Below are positions 1 through 11,793 of a stretch of DNA of 64,000 bases, in pieces (positions within the stretch are counted from its first letter, which is position 1; each line of letters opens with the position of its first letter). This stretch comes from Kineosporia succinea (GTDB lineage Bacteria; Actinomycetota; Actinomycetes; Actinomycetales; Kineosporiaceae). The notes beneath the pieces are model-generated. The model was not told where the DNA came from. It worked only from the letters and a program-made list of their open reading frames with translations, and ran no database searches. Made by a program: the position numbers and the translations under genes. The stretch lies in assembly GCF_030811555.1 (NCBI RefSeq), contig NZ_JAUSQZ010000001.1:7499241-7563240 (forward strand), in the 5' to 3' direction.

Positions 1-3000
1 AGCGCCCCCGAGCGGTCGGCCAGCGTCATCGTGAAAGAGCCCTCGCCCGTGGGCATCAGGTGCACCCGCAGCGCGGTGGCTCCGCTCGCGTAGACGCGCA
101 GCCCCTGCCAGCGCACCGGTTCCCTCCCTCCCAGCGCGGCGTCCAGCAGCGCCGGATGCAGCACCCGGCCCCGCACGTCCAGATCGGGCAGGGCCACCTC
201 GCGCAGCTCGTCCTCGCCGAGGCGCCAGGTGCCCTCGCCCCTGGCCTCGGCCCCGGGCGGTGGCCACGGCGCCAGGCCGGATTCCGGCGCCGGGCCGACG
301 GTGGTGTGCAGCGAGCCGTGGGCCACCCGGATCCACGCCTCGTCCGAGCCGTCGGGACGGGCGTGCACCGTGAGAGCGTCTGCGGTGACGATCATCTGGA
401 TCTCCAGGGCACCCCGGTCCGGACGCGGCAGAGGAGTTTCGAGGGTCAGTTCCCGCACCCCCGAGAACCCGGTCTCGTCGGCGGCCGTCAGCGCCAGTTC
501 CGCCAGCACCGCGGGCAGCGGATCGGTGCGAGCCACCCGCCCGGTGAGCACGACCCCGCCCGCATCGGCCAGCGGCACGGCCGGGCCCACCACCGGATGG
601 CCGGTCACCGCCCGCTGCGAGGAGACCCAGAACCGGCGCCGCTGGAACGGGTACGACGGCAGGTCGACCGGCCCGGTCCCGGTCCCGGCGAAGAACGCCT
701 TCCAGTCGACGGAGACCCCGCGGGTGTGCAGATCACCGAGAGCCGCTGCGACGGCGCGGGTCTCGGGCTCATCGGCGTGCAGCAGAGGCACCGCACCGGT
801 CCCGATCAGACCGGAGAGCACCGTTCCCGGCCCGACCTCCACGAACGTGGCCGCCCCCAGCCCGGTCAGGCAGAGGGACGCGTCGGCGAACCTCACGGCC
901 TCCCGCACCTGCCGCACCCAGTAGTCGGGCGAGGTGAGATCGGCCGTGGCGTCACCGGTGAGCGTCGACACGATCGGGATCCGCGGTGCGTGGTACCGCA
1001 GCGTGCGGGCGACCGTGCGGAACTCGTCGAGCATCGGGTCCATCAGCGGCGAGTGGAAGGCATGGCTCACCCGCAGCCGCCGGATCCGGAACCCCCGGGC
1101 CGCGGCGTCCTCCCCCACCGCCAGCACGGCCTCCTCGCCGCCGGACAGCACCACCGACGACGCCGCGTTCACCGCCGCCAGCACCACGCCGTCACACATC
1201 AGCGGCTCCACGACCGTCGCGGGAGCGGCCACCGCCAGCATCGCCCCGCCCGGCGGCAGCGCCTGCATCAGCCGGGCGCGGGCTCCGACCAGCCGGGCCG
1301 CGTCGGGCAGGGACAGCACCCCGGCGACGTGCGCGGCGGCCAGCTCGCCGATCGAATGGCCCGCCAGCAGATCGGGTTTCACACCCCAGTGCTCCAGCAA
1401 CCGGAACAGCGCCACCTCGAGGGCGAACAGCGCGGGCTGGGCCTGCCCGGTGTTCTCGAGACCGTCCGGGACGTCACCGAGCACCAGGTCACGCACGGGC
1501 ACGTCCAGCTCGGCGCAGACCGCGTCGAACGCGTCGGCGAACGCGGGGTACCCGGCGTGCAGTTCACGGCCCATGCCCGGACGCTGACTGCCCTGCCCCG
1601 GGAAGACGAACGCCGTGCGCCCGGCGACCGGTTCGCCCGGAACGGCCCGGCGCAGAAGTCCGGCGAGTTCGGTGTTCCCGCGGCCGGCGACCGCGATCCG
1701 CAACGGCAGGTGCGCACGGCCGGTGGCGAGGGTGCGGGCGACACCGGCCAGATCGGCACCGGTTTCGATCACCTCGGCGATGCGCGCGGCCTGAGCGGTC
1801 AGCGCGGCCGGGGTGCGGGCCGAGACCAGCAGCGCGATCGCGGGCAGCCCGTGATCGTCCGGAGCGACCTCCGGCGGGGCCTGCTCGAGGATCACGTGCG
1901 CGTTGGTACCGCTGACCCCGAACGCCGAGACCGCCGCCCGGCGGGGACGGTCCGTGCGCGGCCAGGGACGCAGATCCCTCACCAGTTCCACCGACCCGCG
2001 CGACCAGTTCACGAACGGGGTCGGCTCGTCGACGTGCAGGGTCGGCGGGACCTCGGCGTGACGCAGCGCCTGGATCATCTTGATCACACCCCCGACGCCC
2101 GCCGCCGCCACGCTGTGCCCGACGTTCGACTTGAACGAGCCCAGCAGCAGCGGGTGCTCACGGTTCTGGCCGTAGGCCGCCAGCAGGGCCTGCGCCTCGA
2201 TCGGGTCACCGAGCCGGGTGCCCGTGCCGTGCGCCTCGACGACGTCCACGTCACCGGGCCGGAGCCGGGCCGAGGCCAGCGCCGCGCGGATCACCCGCTC
2301 CTGCGCCGGGCCGCTCGGCGCGGTCAGGCCGTTGGAGGCCCCGTCCTGATTGACCGCCGACCCGCGCAGCACCGCCAGCACCCGGTGCCCGAGGCGCTGC
2401 GCGTCCGAGAGCCGTTCGAGCAGAACCAGTCCCACCCCCTCCGACCAGCCGGTGCCGTCGGCCGCGGCCGCGAACGACCTGCAGCGGCCGTCGGGACTCA
2501 GGCCGCGCTGCCGGGAGAAGTCCACGAACCCGCCCGGGTGCCCGGAGACCGTGCACCCTCCGGCCAGCGCCAGCGACGACTCCCCCGAGCGCACCGACCG
2601 GGCCGCCAGGTGCATCGACACCAGCGACGACGAGCACGCGGTGTCAACCGTGACGGCCGGGCCGCCGAAGCCGAAGAAGTACGAAAGACGACCCGAGGCG
2701 ACACTTCCCAGCTTGCTCGTCATCAGGTATCCCTCGAGCTCCGCCGGCGCGTCGAGACCCAGGTAGCTCTGCTCGACCACCCCGGCGAACACCCCGACGT
2801 CCGTGCCCCGCAGTCCCGCCGGGTCGATCCCGGCATGCTCGAACGTCTCCCAGGCGGTCTCCAGCAGCAGCCGCTGCTGCGGGTCCATCGCCAGGGCCTC
2901 CCGCGGGGAGATCCCGAAGAACTCGGCGTCGAACCGGGTGGCGTCGCCCACGAAACCGCCGTGCCGGGTGTACGAACGGCCCGGCCGGTCCGGATCCGGG

Positions 3001-3272
3001 TCGTAGAGCGTCTCGACGTCCCAGCCCCGGTCGTCCGGCCAGGCGGTGATGCCGTCGCGGCCCTCGGCGACCAGGTCCCACAGGTCGTCGGCCGAGCCGA
3101 TCCCGCCCGGGTAGCGGCAGGCCATGCCGACGACCGCGACCGGTTCCGTCTCCCCCGCCTCCAGCTCGGCCAGCCGCTGCCGGGTCCTCCTCAGATCGGC
3201 CGTCACCCACCTCAGGTAGTCGGCCAGCTTCTTCTGCTCCGGACCGTCCCCGTGCGTCGTCTCGGCGGACAT
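1..3272 (-). CDS. Modular type I PKS, KS-AT-DH(degenerate)..., truncated by the window edge
   Basis: Third PKS protein of the assembly line; about 1090 residues are visible and the frame is still open at base 1. An N-terminal helical docking segment (about residues 10-40, [10 protein letters not shown]) precedes a KS with DTACSSS, EAHGTGT and NVGHS motifs, then a normal KS-AT linker, then an AT with GQGSQ, GHSIGE and the malonyl-type HAFHS. The DH that follows is damaged. The segment that should hold HxxxGxxxxP is missing (the chain runs from LTGRV straight to AVLAELAL) and no YGP motif follows, although HPALLD remains, so dehydration is unlikely. The ATG at 3270-3272 follows a purine-rich GGAAGG and lies 21 bp after the previous stop, so this is the third gene of one operon. 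Any KR, ACP or release domain (thioester reductase or thioesterase) lies outside the window. I number this module 5. Confidence 0.93.
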   Translation of the reverse strand, partial: MSAETTHGDGPEQKKLADYLRWVTADLRRTRQRLAELEAGETEPVAVVGMACRYPGGIGSADDLWDLVAEGRDGITAWPDDRGWDVETLYDPDPDRPGRSYTRHGGFVGDATRFDAEFFGISPREALAMDPQQRLLLETAWETFEHAGIDPAGLRGTDVGVFAGVVEQSYLGLDAPAELEGYLMTSKLGSVASGRLSYFFGFGGPAVTVDTACSSSLVSMHLAARSVRSGESSLALAGGCTVSGHPGGFVDFSRQRGLSPDGRCRSFAAAADGTGWSEGVGLVLLERLSDAQRLGHRVLAVLRGSAVNQDGASNGLTAPSGPAQERVIRAALASARLRPGDVDVVEAHGTGTRLGDPIEAQALLAAYGQNREHPLLLGSFKSNVGHSVAAAGVGGVIKMIQALRHAEVPPTLHVDEPTPFVNWSRGSVELVRDLRPWPRTDRPRRAAVSAFGVSGTNAHVILEQAPPEVAPDDHGLPAIALLVSARTPAALTAQAARIAEVIETGADLAGVARTLATGRAHLPLRIAVAGRGNTELAGLLRRAVPGEPVAGRTAFVFPGQGSQRPGMGRELHAGYPAFADAFDAVCAELDVPVRDLVLGDVPDGLENTGQAQPALFALEVALFRLLEHWGVKPDLLAGHSIGELAAAHVAGVLSLPDAARLVGARARLMQALPPGGAMLAVAAPATVVEPLMCDGVVLAAVNAASSVVLSGGEEAVLAVGEDAAARGFRIRRLRVSHAFHSPLMDPMLDEFRTVARTLRYHAPRIPIVSTLTGDATADLTSPDYWVRQVREAVRFADASLCLTGLGAATFVEVGPGTVLSGLIGTGAVPLLHADEPETRAVAAALGDLHTRGVSVDWKAFFAGTGTGPVDLPSYPFQRRRFWVSSQRAVTGHPVVGPAVPLADAGGVVLTGRVARTDPLPAVLAELALTAADETGFSGVRELTLETPLPRPDRGALEIQMIVTADALTVHARPDGSDEAWIRVAHGSLHTTVGPAPESGLAPWPPPGAEARGEGTWRLGEDELREVALPDLDVRGRVLHPALLDAALGGREPVRWQGLRVYASGATALRVHLMPTGEGSFTMTLADRSGA

Positions 3273-3293
3273 CCCCCACCCATCCTTCCCGCG

Positions 3294-6200
3294 CTAGCTC
3301 GCCGCGCGACCCAGTTCGTTGTCGATGAAGTCGAACACCTCGGCCAGCGAAGCCGTCTCGATGCCGTCCGTCGATGCGGGCACCGCCCCGGAGAACCGGG
3401 TCAGCAACGCCTGCAGCTGGAGCACCAGCGCTCCCTGCCGCGCCGGGTCCTGTGCGAGCCCGGTGACCAGCTCCTCGAGGCGGTCCAGCTCGGTCACCGC
3501 GGACGGCACCGGCTCCCCCACCACCTCGTCGAGCAGGTACCCGGCCAGCTCCCCGGGCGTCGGACGGTCGAAAACAATGGTTGCGGGCAGACTCTCGCCC
3601 ACCTCGGCCGACAGCCGGTTGCGCAGTTCGAGCGCGGTCAGCGAGTCCAGTCCCAGGTCGCGGAACGGCCGGTCGGCGCTCACTTCGGTGCCCCCCAGAA
3701 TGGTGGACGCCTCGGTCACCACGAGATCGACCAGGAACGAGCGCTTCTGGTCACCGGAGAGGTCGCGGAGCCGCTCGGCCAGGCTCGGCGGCTCGGCCAC
3801 GGCCGTCCGGGACCGGCCCGGCAGCAGGCCGCGCAGCAGCGGCAGCAGCCGGTCGGCGGTCCGGAGCACCGAGGCGCTGAACGGAACCGCGACGACCGCC
3901 GGGACGTCGCACGCCCGGGCCGCGTCGAAAAGCCGCAGCGCCTGAGCCGGTTCGACCGGCCGAACCCCCTCCGGCAGGTGGAGCCGCACGTCGTGCCCGC
4001 TCTCCTCGAGGTTCCACGGCCCCCAGGCGAGAGAGACCGCCCGCCACCCCCGGGCCCGGCGACGTGAGGCCACCGCATCGAGAAGCGCGTTCGCCGCCGC
4101 GTCGCCGGACTGCGCCAGTGCCCCGAAACTGCCGGCGGCCGAGGAGAAGAGCACGAAGAACTCCGCGTCCGGCACCAGGTCGTCGAGATGCCCGGCGGCC
4201 CGGGCCACGTCGAGCACGGCCTCGAACCGGTCTTCGGTCATGGTGGCGAGCAACCCGTGGTCACGCACCCCGGCCGCGTGCACGACCCCGGTCACCGGCT
4301 CCCCGTCGAGCAGGACGGCCAGGGCCTGCCGGTCGCGCACGTCGGCGGCGGCCAGGACGACCTCGGCGCCGAGCTCGTTCAGCTCGGCGCGCAGCTGCGC
4401 CGCCCCCGGCGCCGCCGATCCGCTCCGGCTCACCAGCAGCAGACGCCTGACCCCGTGGGCGCCGGCCAGATGGCGGGCGATCCGCGAGCCGAGAGCGCCG
4501 GTGCCCCCCGTGATCAGCACCGTGCCGTCGATCCGGTGGTGCTGCGCCGGGACCACGGCCGGGGGGATCCGGGTGAGACGCGGCACCAGCGGACGGGTCC
4601 CGCTCACCCGGACCTCGGGCTCCCCCGCCGCCAGGGCCGTGTCGAGAGCCGCCGGGTCGTCGGTGTCCAGGTGCACCAGGACGATCCGGCCCGGCGCCTC
4701 GGCCTGGGCCGCGCGCACCAGACCACACCCGGCCGCCGTCCCCGGCTCCTCGTCCAGAGCCACGACCAGCAGGGGGGTTCCGGAACGCCGCTCGTCGGAC
4801 AGCCACTCCCGAACCGTCCGCAGCGTGAGGGACGCATCCGTGACCACCGTGACCACCGCGTCCGCCACCGCCCCGGAGGTCAGCACCGGCAGCCCCTCGA
4901 ACCGCCCCGCCGGATCGCCCAGGAGAGCCCAGGTCCGCGGCCCCGGCACCGAAACCTCCGGCCCCGGGGACCAGGTCACCGTGAGCAGGCCGGTGGGCCC
5001 GGTCTCGGCGAGCGGCCCGAAGGTGATCGACCCGACCGTGAGCACGGGCCGGCCGGCCCCGTCGTGCAGGTGCAGGGCGAGCGAGCCGTCGTCCGTGTCG
5101 CTCCAGGTGGGGGCGGCCCGGTCGGTGCCCTCCCGGTGCAGGTGGATGTCGTGCCAGGCGATCGGCACGTCCTCGGCGGGCGCGACGTCCAGAGCCGCCT
5201 CCAGGAGGCGCGGATCGAGCCGGAAGCCACCACCACGCGCGGGCGCCGGCCGGTGCCCGGTCGCGGGTGCCAGGGTGCCCTGGGCGTGACGGGTCCACGG
5301 GTCGGACGTCCCCTCCGGCTGGGAGTGCACGGAGACCGTCGTGCCCCCGTCGCCGGCCGGGATCGCGGTGCGCACCTGAAGGCGCAGGGCCCCGGCGGTT
5401 CCGAGGGACAGCGGCGCCTCGACGAGCAGCTCCCGCACCCGCTCGTGCGGGCCGGTCGCGGCCAGCACCAGTTCGACCAGGGTGGCCACCGGCGCGTCCT
5501 CCGTGAGCCGGCCGGTGAGCACGCTGCCGGTGTCCGTGGTCAGTTCGGCCGCGAGCAGCGGGTGCCCGGTCGGGGTGAGGCCCAGTCCGGCGGGGTCGTG
5601 CCCGGGCACGGTCGAGGGCTCCAGCCAGAACCGGCGCAGCTGAAATCCGTTGTTCCTCAGTCCGTCGAGAGCTTCGCCCACCGTCTCCGGCTCCGGTCGC
5701 CGGGCCCGCAGCAGCGGCACGGCCCCCTCGACGAGCGCGCTGAGCACCCCGTCCGGGCCGAGTTCCAGGTAACGGGTGACACCCTGCCCCTCCAGGAACC
5801 TCACCCCGTCGTGGAACCGCACGGCGCCGCGGATCTGCTCGGCCCAGTAGGCCGGGGTTCGCATCCGGTGACCCGCCGGGCGGCCGGTCAGGTTCGAGAT
5901 CACCGGGACGGACGCGGGGGCGAACGTGAGATCCGCTATGGCGGCGGTGAACCCGGCGAGGATCCCGTCCATGTGTGCCGAGTGGAAGGCGTGCGAGACG
6001 GTCAGCCGCTTGACCCGTCGCCCCCGGTCCCGCCAGAGCCTCGCCACCTCCTCCGCAGCGTCCTCGTCCCCCGAGATCACCACGGAGCGAGGCCCGTTGA
6101 CGCCGGCGACCGTCACCCCGAGACCCTCCAGGGTGGGGACGACCTCGTCCTCGGACGCCTCCAGCGCGACCATCGCACCGCCCTCGCGCGCCGACTGCAT

Positions 6201-9200
6201 GAACCGGCCGCGGGCGATCACCAGCGCGCAGGCGTCGGGCAGGTCGAGCACGCCGGCGCAGTGGGCCGCGGTGACCTCGCCGATCGAGTGGCCCAGCAGG
6301 TGGTCCGGTTTCACCCCGGACGCCTCGACGAGCCGGAACAGGGCCGTACCGAGGGCGAACAGGGCGGCCTGGGTGAAGGCCGTCTGGTCGAGCAGGGCCG
6401 AGTCGGCGGAGCCCTCGGCCGCGAACATCACGGCCTTCAGCGGACGCGACAGCTGCGGATCGAGGTGGGCGCAGACCGCGTCCAGGGCCTCGGCGAAAAC
6501 CGGCTCACGCTCGTACAGCTCGCGGCCCATGCCCAGACGCTGGCTGCCCTGCCCGGTGAACAGGAACCCGGTGCGCACACCCCGGGTGGGCTCGGGCACG
6601 TCGGTCGCGTACTGCTCGAGCACGACGTGGGCGTTGGTGCCGCTGATCCCGAACGACGACACCCCGGCCCGCCGCGGACGCCCCGCGGTGATCTCCCACG
6701 GCCGGGCGTCCTTCAGGAGCTCGACCCGGCCGGCCGTCCAGTCGACCTGCGACGAGGGCTCGTCCACGTGCAGGGTGGCCGGGAGCACACCGTGACGCAT
6801 GGCCTCGAGCATCTTGATGATGCCGCCGACCCCCGCAGCGGCCTGGGTGTGCCCCAGGTTGGACTTGAGAGACCCCAGCCACAGCGGCTTCTCACGATCC
6901 TGACCGTAAGTGGCCAGCAGGGCCTGCGCCTCGATCGGGTCACCGAGCCGGGTGCCCGTGCCGTGGGCCTCCACGACGTCGACGTCGGCCGCGTCCAGCC
7001 CGGCGTTCGCGAGCGCCTGCCGGATCACGCGTTCCTGGGAGGGCCCGTTGGGTGCGGTCAGGCCGTTCGAGGCCCCGTCCTGGTTCACCGCCGACCCGCG
7101 CAGGACCCCGAGGATGCGACGGCCGTTGCGCACCGCGTCCGAAAGCCGTTCCACCACGAGCAGACCCACACCCTCCGACCAGCCCGTGCCATTTGCCGAC
7201 TCGGCGAACGAACGGCACCGCCCGTCGGCCGCCAGACCGCGCTGGCGCGAGAACTCCACGAACGCGGCCGGGGTCGACATCACGGCCACCCCGCCGGCCA
7301 GCGCCAGGTCGCACTCCCCCTGCCGCAGCGCGTTCGCGGCCAGGTGCAGCGCGACCAGCGACGAGGAACAGGCCGTGTCCACCGAGACCGCCGGGCCCTC
7401 GAAACCGAAGGTGTACGAGAGGCGTCCCGAGGCAACGCTTCCCGCACTCCCTCCGGCGAGGTAGCCCTCGAGTTCCTCGGGGACGGGTCGGGTGAGAGTG
7501 CCGTAGTCGTGGTACATCACCCCGGTGTAGACACCGCTGCGCGAACCCCGTAGTGACGCGGGCACGATTCCCGCGTGATCCATCGCCTCCCACGCGGTCA
7601 TGAGCAGCAGACGTTGTTGCGGGTCGGTCGCCAGCGCCTCGCGGGCCGACATGCCGAAGAAGTCCGGGTCGAAAAGATCGGCGTCGTGCAGGAACCCGCC
7701 TTCGCGGGTGTACGAGGTGCCGGGCCGTCCGGGGTCCGGGTCGTAGAGGGCGTCCAGGTCCCAGCCGCGGTTGACCGGGAAGCCGGAGATCGCGTCGCGG
7801 CCGTCGGCGACGAGGTGCCACAGCTCTTCGGGCGACGAGACCCCGCCCGGGTAGCGGCAGGCCATGCCGACGATGGCGACGGGTTCGTCGGTGACCGTGC
7901 GGATGGTACTGGCCGTGCTCGTTCTGGTGCCGGTCGTCAGCTCGGTGAGGCGCTGGGCGAGGGCGTCGGGGGCCGGGTAGTCGAAGACCAGGGTGCTGGG
8001 GAGCCGCAGGCCGGTGGCCGAGCCGAGGCGGTTGCGGAGCTCCACGGCGGTCAGCGAGTCGAGGCCCAGTTCCTGCAGCGGACGGTCGGCGGGGATCGAG
8101 GCCGCACCGGTGTGACCGAGCACGGCCGCCGCTGCCGTGCGCACGAGGCCGAGGAGATCGGTCGCCGGCTCGATCTTCCGGCCGCCGCTCCCGCGCGGAC
8201 GCGAGGGGACGAGAGCACGCATGACCTCGGGGGCGTCCGGGCCCGCGGCGCGCAGGTCGAGCCGGGTCACGGCCACCACCGGATCGTCGCCGGTGACCGC
8301 GCGGTCGAACAGGTCCATGGCCTCGTCGGGGTGCAGCGGCACGATGCCGGTGCGGGCGAGGCGGACGCGGTCGGTGCCCGTGAGCTCGGCGCCCATGCTG
8401 TGGGTGGTGTCGTCCGCCCACAGGCCCCAGGCGAGCGAGAGGGCGGGCAGTCCCTGGGCGCGGCGGTGGGTGACCAGGGCGTCGAGGAACGTGTTGCCCG
8501 CGGCGTAGGCGGCCTGCCCGGCGTTGCCGAACAGCCCGGCCAGCGACGAGTAGACGACGAACGCGCTCAGGTCGTGATGCCGGGTGAGCTCGTGCAGGTT
8601 CCAGGCCGCGTCCACCTTCGCCCGCAGCACCGCCCGCAACCGGCCGGGGTCGAGCGCGGCGAACGTGGCGTCGTCGAGTACGCCCGCGGCGTGCACCACG
8701 GCGGTGAGGTCGGTGCCGGCCAGGGCCTCGGCGAGCGCCCTCCGGTCGGCGACGTCGCAGGCGGCGAACCGGACCTGGGCCCCGAGCGCCGTCAGTTCGG
8801 CCGCGTGTTCGGCCGCGCCCGGGGCCTGCGCCCCGCGGCGGCTGATCAGCAGCAGACGGCGGACGCCGTGGTGCACCACCAGGTGCCGCGTCACCACCGG
8901 TGCGAGCGCACCGCCGGCCCCGGTGACGAGGACGGTTCCGGTGCCCCAGCCGGCCTGCGTCACCCCGTCCGGCGTCGGTTCCGGGCGGGTCGTGCCCGTC
9001 GGCGCGGTGATGCGGGCGAGCCGGGGGGCGCTGAGCGCACCGTCCCGCACCGCCACCTGGGGTTCCCCGCACGCGAGGGCCCGGATCAGCGCGGGGCCCG
9101 GGTGGTCGAGGTCGACGAGCCCGAGGCGGCCGGGGTTCTCGGTCTGCGCCGACCGCACCAGGCCCCAGACGCCGCTGGGGGAGAGATCGGCGAGACGGTC

Positions 9201-11765
9201 CGCGCCGGTCACCGCGACCGCGCCCCGGGTGACCACCACGATCCGGGTGTCGTCGAGCAGTGGCCGGGCCAGGCACTCCTGCAGCGTCTTCAGCACCCGG
9301 GCGGTCGTGGCGTGCGTGCGTGGTGCGGTGCCCAGCTCCGTGGACCCGGACGGCACCGGCACGACGAGCACCTCGGGTGCCTCGTCCAGTGCCTCCAGGT
9401 CGGGAACGCACGGCACCGTCACGGGCAGCCCCAGGCGGTCGTCACCCAGCACCGCCCAGTGCCCGATCTCGTCCGTCCCGTCCAGCGGGGTCCAGGTGAG
9501 GCGCAGCAGACCGTCCCGCACCGGTGCCGTCCCGGCCGCGCGCAGCGTCAGTGCCTGGACGCTCGCCACCGGCAGACCGCTGTCGTCGGCCAGGTCCAGG
9601 GCCACGGTGTCGCCGAGGGTGAGCCGCACCCGCAGCGAGGCCGCCCCCGGTGCGTACAGCCGCACCCCGTTCCAGGCGAACGGCAGAAGGGCCGGGCCGT
9701 CGGTGTCGAGCAGGAGCGGGTGCAGCGCGCTGTCGAGCAGTGCCGGGTGCAGCAGGAAGCCTCCCGCCTCGACCGGCCCGATCTCGGCGAACAGCTCGTC
9801 GCCCTGCCGCCAGGCGCGGCGCAGGTTCTGGAAGTGCGGGCCGTAGGCGTACCCGGCCGTGTCCAGCCGGGCGTAGAGACCGTCGAGGTCCACCTCGTCG
9901 GCGCCGGGCGGAGGCCACCGCGTCAGGTCCGGCCCGGCAGGCCCGGTCTCGCCGGACAGCCGGCCGGTGGCGTGCAGCGTCCAGTCCTGGTTCTCTTGGC
10001 CGCGGCCGTAGATCTGGATCTCCCGCTCCGCGTCGCTCTCCGGCCCGACCACGACCTGCAGCCGGTGCGTCCCCTTCAGCCGGACCGGGACCGGCACGGT
10101 CAGCTCGGACACGACCGGGCAGCCGGTCCTCTCCCCCGCCCAGGCCGCCAGCTCGACCAGCGCGGTGCCGGGCACGAGTACCGTGCCGCCGATCGTGTGG
10201 TCGGCCAGCCAGGGCTGCGTGTGGGGTGTGACGCGTCCGGTGAAGCGGTGCTCGTCCCGGTCGGCGGCCGCGATCCCCGAGCTCATCAGCGGATGCCCCA
10301 CCGGCTCGGACGCGGCGGCCGGCTCGAGCCAGAACCGCCGCAGCCGGAAGGCGTGAGGCTCCCGGGCCGGCCCGGGAACGTCCGTCCGGGGCGGCTCTTC
10401 GAGAATGACGTGCGCGTTCGTGCCACTGATCCCGAACGACGAGACCCCCGCCCGCCGCGGACGGCCCGGCACCACGTCCCACGGGCGTGCCCGCGTGAGC
10501 AGCTCGACCGCTCCCGACGACCAGTCGACCCGTGACGACGGCTCGTCGACGTGCAGCGTCGCCGGGAGCGTTCCGTGCCGCATCGCCTCGAGCATCTTGA
10601 TGATCCCGCCCACCCCGGCGGCGGCCTGGGCGTGCCCGATGTTCGACTTCAAAGACCCGAGCCACAGCGGTGCTTCACGTCCCTGACCGTAGGCGGCCAG
10701 CAGCGCCTGCGCCTCGATCGGATCCCCCAGCCGCGTCCCCGTGCCGTGGGCCTCCACCGCGTCGACCTCGGCCGGCGACAGGCCCGCGTTCGCCAGCGCC
10801 TGCCGGATCACCCGCTCCTGCGAAGGCCCGTTCGGTGCCGTGAGGCCGTTGGACGCACCGTCCTGGTTCACCGCCGACCCCCGCAGAACGCCCACGATCC
10901 GGCGGCCGTCGCGCACCGCGTCCGAAAGCCGTTCCACCACGAGCAGACCCACGCCCTCCGACCAGCCCGTGCCGCCCGCCGACTCGGCGAACGAACGGCA
11001 CCGCCCGTCGGCCGCCAGACCGCGCTGGCGGGAGAACTCCACGAAGGCCGTCGGGGTCGACATCACCGCCACCCCACCGGCCAGCGCCCGGTCGCACTCG
11101 CCACGACGCAGCGCGTTCGCGGCCAGGTGCAGCGCGACCAGCGACGAGGAACACGCCGTGTCCACCGAGACCGCGGGCCCCTCGAAACCGAAGGTGTACG
11201 AAAGGCGTCCGGAGGCAATGCTTCCCGCGCTGCCACTGAAGAGATAACCCTCCTGTTCACCGGGCAGGTTCGCGCGCGATCCGTAGTCGTTGTACATCAG
11301 CCCCGCGAAAACCCCGGTGGAGCTGCCCTTCAGGCCCAGCGGATCCAGCCCGGCCCGTTCCAGCGCCTCCCACGCCGTCAGCAGCAGGAGCCGCTGCTGC
11401 GGATCCAGCGCCGCCGCCTCGCGGGGTGACAGACCGAACGGCTCCGGGTCGAACAGATCGGCGTCGTGCAGGAACCCACTCTCCCGGGAGTACGACGTCC
11501 CGGGCACCGTCGGGTCGGCGTCGTACAGCGCGTCCAGGTCCCAGCCGCGGTTGGCCGGAAAGCCCGACACGGCGTCGCGACCTTCGGCGACCAGCTGCCA
11601 CAGCTGCTCCGGAGAGGACACGCCGCCGGGGTAGCGGCAGGCCGTGCCCACGATCGCGATCGGCTCCAGTGCCCGTTCCTCCACCTCGCGCAGACGCCCG
11701 CGCGCCTCCTGGGCGTCGGCGATCGCTCGCTTCAGGTAGTCACGCAGCTTCTGCTCGTCAGCCAT
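3294..11765 (-). CDS. Bimodular type I PKS: module 3 KS-DH-KR-ACP (no AT); module 4 KS-AT-DH0-KR0-ACP
   Basis: 2823 aa. The ATG at 11763-11765 with AGGAAG just upstream is preferred over a TTG eight codons earlier. Module 3: N-terminal docking helix 3-30; KS 34-455 (Cys205); then only about 16 residues to the post-AT motif RRFWLEP (476-482), so the whole AT is absent; DH with His523 and Asp678; KR (Ser1074, Tyr1087, LDD at 1030-1032) whose nucleotide loop ends in Ala955 instead of Gly; ACP Ser1237. Module 4: KS Cys1466; a very short KS-AT linker; AT Ser1827 with malonyl-type HAFHS 1925-1929; a DH remnant (about 2060-2260) without HxxxGxxxxP; KR with intact TGGTGALG (2419-2426) but Asp2555 in place of the catalytic Tyr and no catalytic Lys; ACP Ser2708. 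Residues 2755-2823 form a C-terminal docking region. There is no thioesterase. Expected result: a third double bond, then an unreduced beta-ketone, provided module 3 is loaded in trans. Confidence 0.93.
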   Translation of the reverse strand: MADEQKLRDYLKRAIADAQEARGRLREVEERALEPIAIVGTACRYPGGVSSPEQLWQLVAEGRDAVSGFPANRGWDLDALYDADPTVPGTSYSRESGFLHDADLFDPEPFGLSPREAAALDPQQRLLLLTAWEALERAGLDPLGLKGSSTGVFAGLMYNDYGSRANLPGEQEGYLFSGSAGSIASGRLSYTFGFEGPAVSVDTACSSSLVALHLAANALRRGECDRALAGGVAVMSTPTAFVEFSRQRGLAADGRCRSFAESAGGTGWSEGVGLLVVERLSDAVRDGRRIVGVLRGSAVNQDGASNGLTAPNGPSQERVIRQALANAGLSPAEVDAVEAHGTGTRLGDPIEAQALLAAYGQGREAPLWLGSLKSNIGHAQAAAGVGGIIKMLEAMRHGTLPATLHVDEPSSRVDWSSGAVELLTRARPWDVVPGRPRRAGVSSFGISGTNAHVILEEPPRTDVPGPAREPHAFRLRRFWLEPAAASEPVGHPLMSSGIAAADRDEHRFTGRVTPHTQPWLADHTIGGTVLVPGTALVELAAWAGERTGCPVVSELTVPVPVRLKGTHRLQVVVGPESDAEREIQIYGRGQENQDWTLHATGRLSGETGPAGPDLTRWPPPGADEVDLDGLYARLDTAGYAYGPHFQNLRRAWRQGDELFAEIGPVEAGGFLLHPALLDSALHPLLLDTDGPALLPFAWNGVRLYAPGAASLRVRLTLGDTVALDLADDSGLPVASVQALTLRAAGTAPVRDGLLRLTWTPLDGTDEIGHWAVLGDDRLGLPVTVPCVPDLEALDEAPEVLVVPVPSGSTELGTAPRTHATTARVLKTLQECLARPLLDDTRIVVVTRGAVAVTGADRLADLSPSGVWGLVRSAQTENPGRLGLVDLDHPGPALIRALACGEPQVAVRDGALSAPRLARITAPTGTTRPEPTPDGVTQAGWGTGTVLVTGAGGALAPVVTRHLVVHHGVRRLLLISRRGAQAPGAAEHAAELTALGAQVRFAACDVADRRALAEALAGTDLTAVVHAAGVLDDATFAALDPGRLRAVLRAKVDAAWNLHELTRHHDLSAFVVYSSLAGLFGNAGQAAYAAGNTFLDALVTHRRAQGLPALSLAWGLWADDTTHSMGAELTGTDRVRLARTGIVPLHPDEAMDLFDRAVTGDDPVVAVTRLDLRAAGPDAPEVMRALVPSRPRGSGGRKIEPATDLLGLVRTAAAAVLGHTGAASIPADRPLQELGLDSLTAVELRNRLGSATGLRLPSTLVFDYPAPDALAQRLTELTTGTRTSTASTIRTVTDEPVAIVGMACRYPGGVSSPEELWHLVADGRDAISGFPVNRGWDLDALYDPDPGRPGTSYTREGGFLHDADLFDPDFFGMSAREALATDPQQRLLLMTAWEAMDHAGIVPASLRGSRSGVYTGVMYHDYGTLTRPVPEELEGYLAGGSAGSVASGRLSYTFGFEGPAVSVDTACSSSLVALHLAANALRQGECDLALAGGVAVMSTPAAFVEFSRQRGLAADGRCRSFAESANGTGWSEGVGLLVVERLSDAVRNGRRILGVLRGSAVNQDGASNGLTAPNGPSQERVIRQALANAGLDAADVDVVEAHGTGTRLGDPIEAQALLATYGQDREKPLWLGSLKSNLGHTQAAAGVGGIIKMLEAMRHGVLPATLHVDEPSSQVDWTAGRVELLKDARPWEITAGRPRRAGVSSFGISGTNAHVVLEQYATDVPEPTRGVRTGFLFTGQGSQRLGMGRELYEREPVFAEALDAVCAHLDPQLSRPLKAVMFAAEGSADSALLDQTAFTQAALFALGTALFRLVEASGVKPDHLLGHSIGEVTAAHCAGVLDLPDACALVIARGRFMQSAREGGAMVALEASEDEVVPTLEGLGVTVAGVNGPRSVVISGDEDAAEEVARLWRDRGRRVKRLTVSHAFHSAHMDGILAGFTAAIADLTFAPASVPVISNLTGRPAGHRMRTPAYWAEQIRGAVRFHDGVRFLEGQGVTRYLELGPDGVLSALVEGAVPLLRARRPEPETVGEALDGLRNNGFQLRRFWLEPSTVPGHDPAGLGLTPTGHPLLAAELTTDTGSVLTGRLTEDAPVATLVELVLAATGPHERVRELLVEAPLSLGTAGALRLQVRTAIPAGDGGTTVSVHSQPEGTSDPWTRHAQGTLAPATGHRPAPARGGGFRLDPRLLEAALDVAPAEDVPIAWHDIHLHREGTDRAAPTWSDTDDGSLALHLHDGAGRPVLTVGSITFGPLAETGPTGLLTVTWSPGPEVSVPGPRTWALLGDPAGRFEGLPVLTSGAVADAVVTVVTDASLTLRTVREWLSDERRSGTPLLVVALDEEPGTAAGCGLVRAAQAEAPGRIVLVHLDTDDPAALDTALAAGEPEVRVSGTRPLVPRLTRIPPAVVPAQHHRIDGTVLITGGTGALGSRIARHLAGAHGVRRLLLVSRSGSAAPGAAQLRAELNELGAEVVLAAADVRDRQALAVLLDGEPVTGVVHAAGVRDHGLLATMTEDRFEAVLDVARAAGHLDDLVPDAEFFVLFSSAAGSFGALAQSGDAAANALLDAVASRRRARGWRAVSLAWGPWNLEESGHDVRLHLPEGVRPVEPAQALRLFDAARACDVPAVVAVPFSASVLRTADRLLPLLRGLLPGRSRTAVAEPPSLAERLRDLSGDQKRSFLVDLVVTEASTILGGTEVSADRPFRDLGLDSLTALELRNRLSAEVGESLPATIVFDRPTPGELAGYLLDEVVGEPVPSAVTELDRLEELVTGLAQDPARQGALVLQLQALLTRFSGAVPASTDGIETASLAEVFDFIDNELGRAAS
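10705..10835. repeat. 131-bp KS tract repeated at 15941-16071
   Basis: The KS of module 3 (10705-10835) and of module 2 (15941-16071) read identically over 131 bp at a constant offset of 5236 bp. A second tract, 10911-11027, matches 16147-16263 at the same offset. The module 4 KS (about 7140-7250) is nearly identical to the second tract. Identity at third codon positions suggests recent duplication or gene conversion, and also marks places where a short-read assembly could collapse. Confidence 0.8.
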
Positions 11766-11793
11766 GGGATCACTTCCTGGTCGGGACAATTCG

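Noticed and set aside
60-7553. Long plus-strand open frames of 1335 and 1121 codons opposite the PKS genes
   Set aside because: They are antisense to clear KS/AT/DH/KR/ACP coding, have low-complexity Arg/Pro/Gly/Gln-rich translations and match no family; they reflect GC-rich codon bias.
3294-11765. Interpretation of the whole system as a trans-AT PKS
   Set aside because: All other modules carry intact cis ATs with GHSxGE and HAFHS; only module 3 lacks one.
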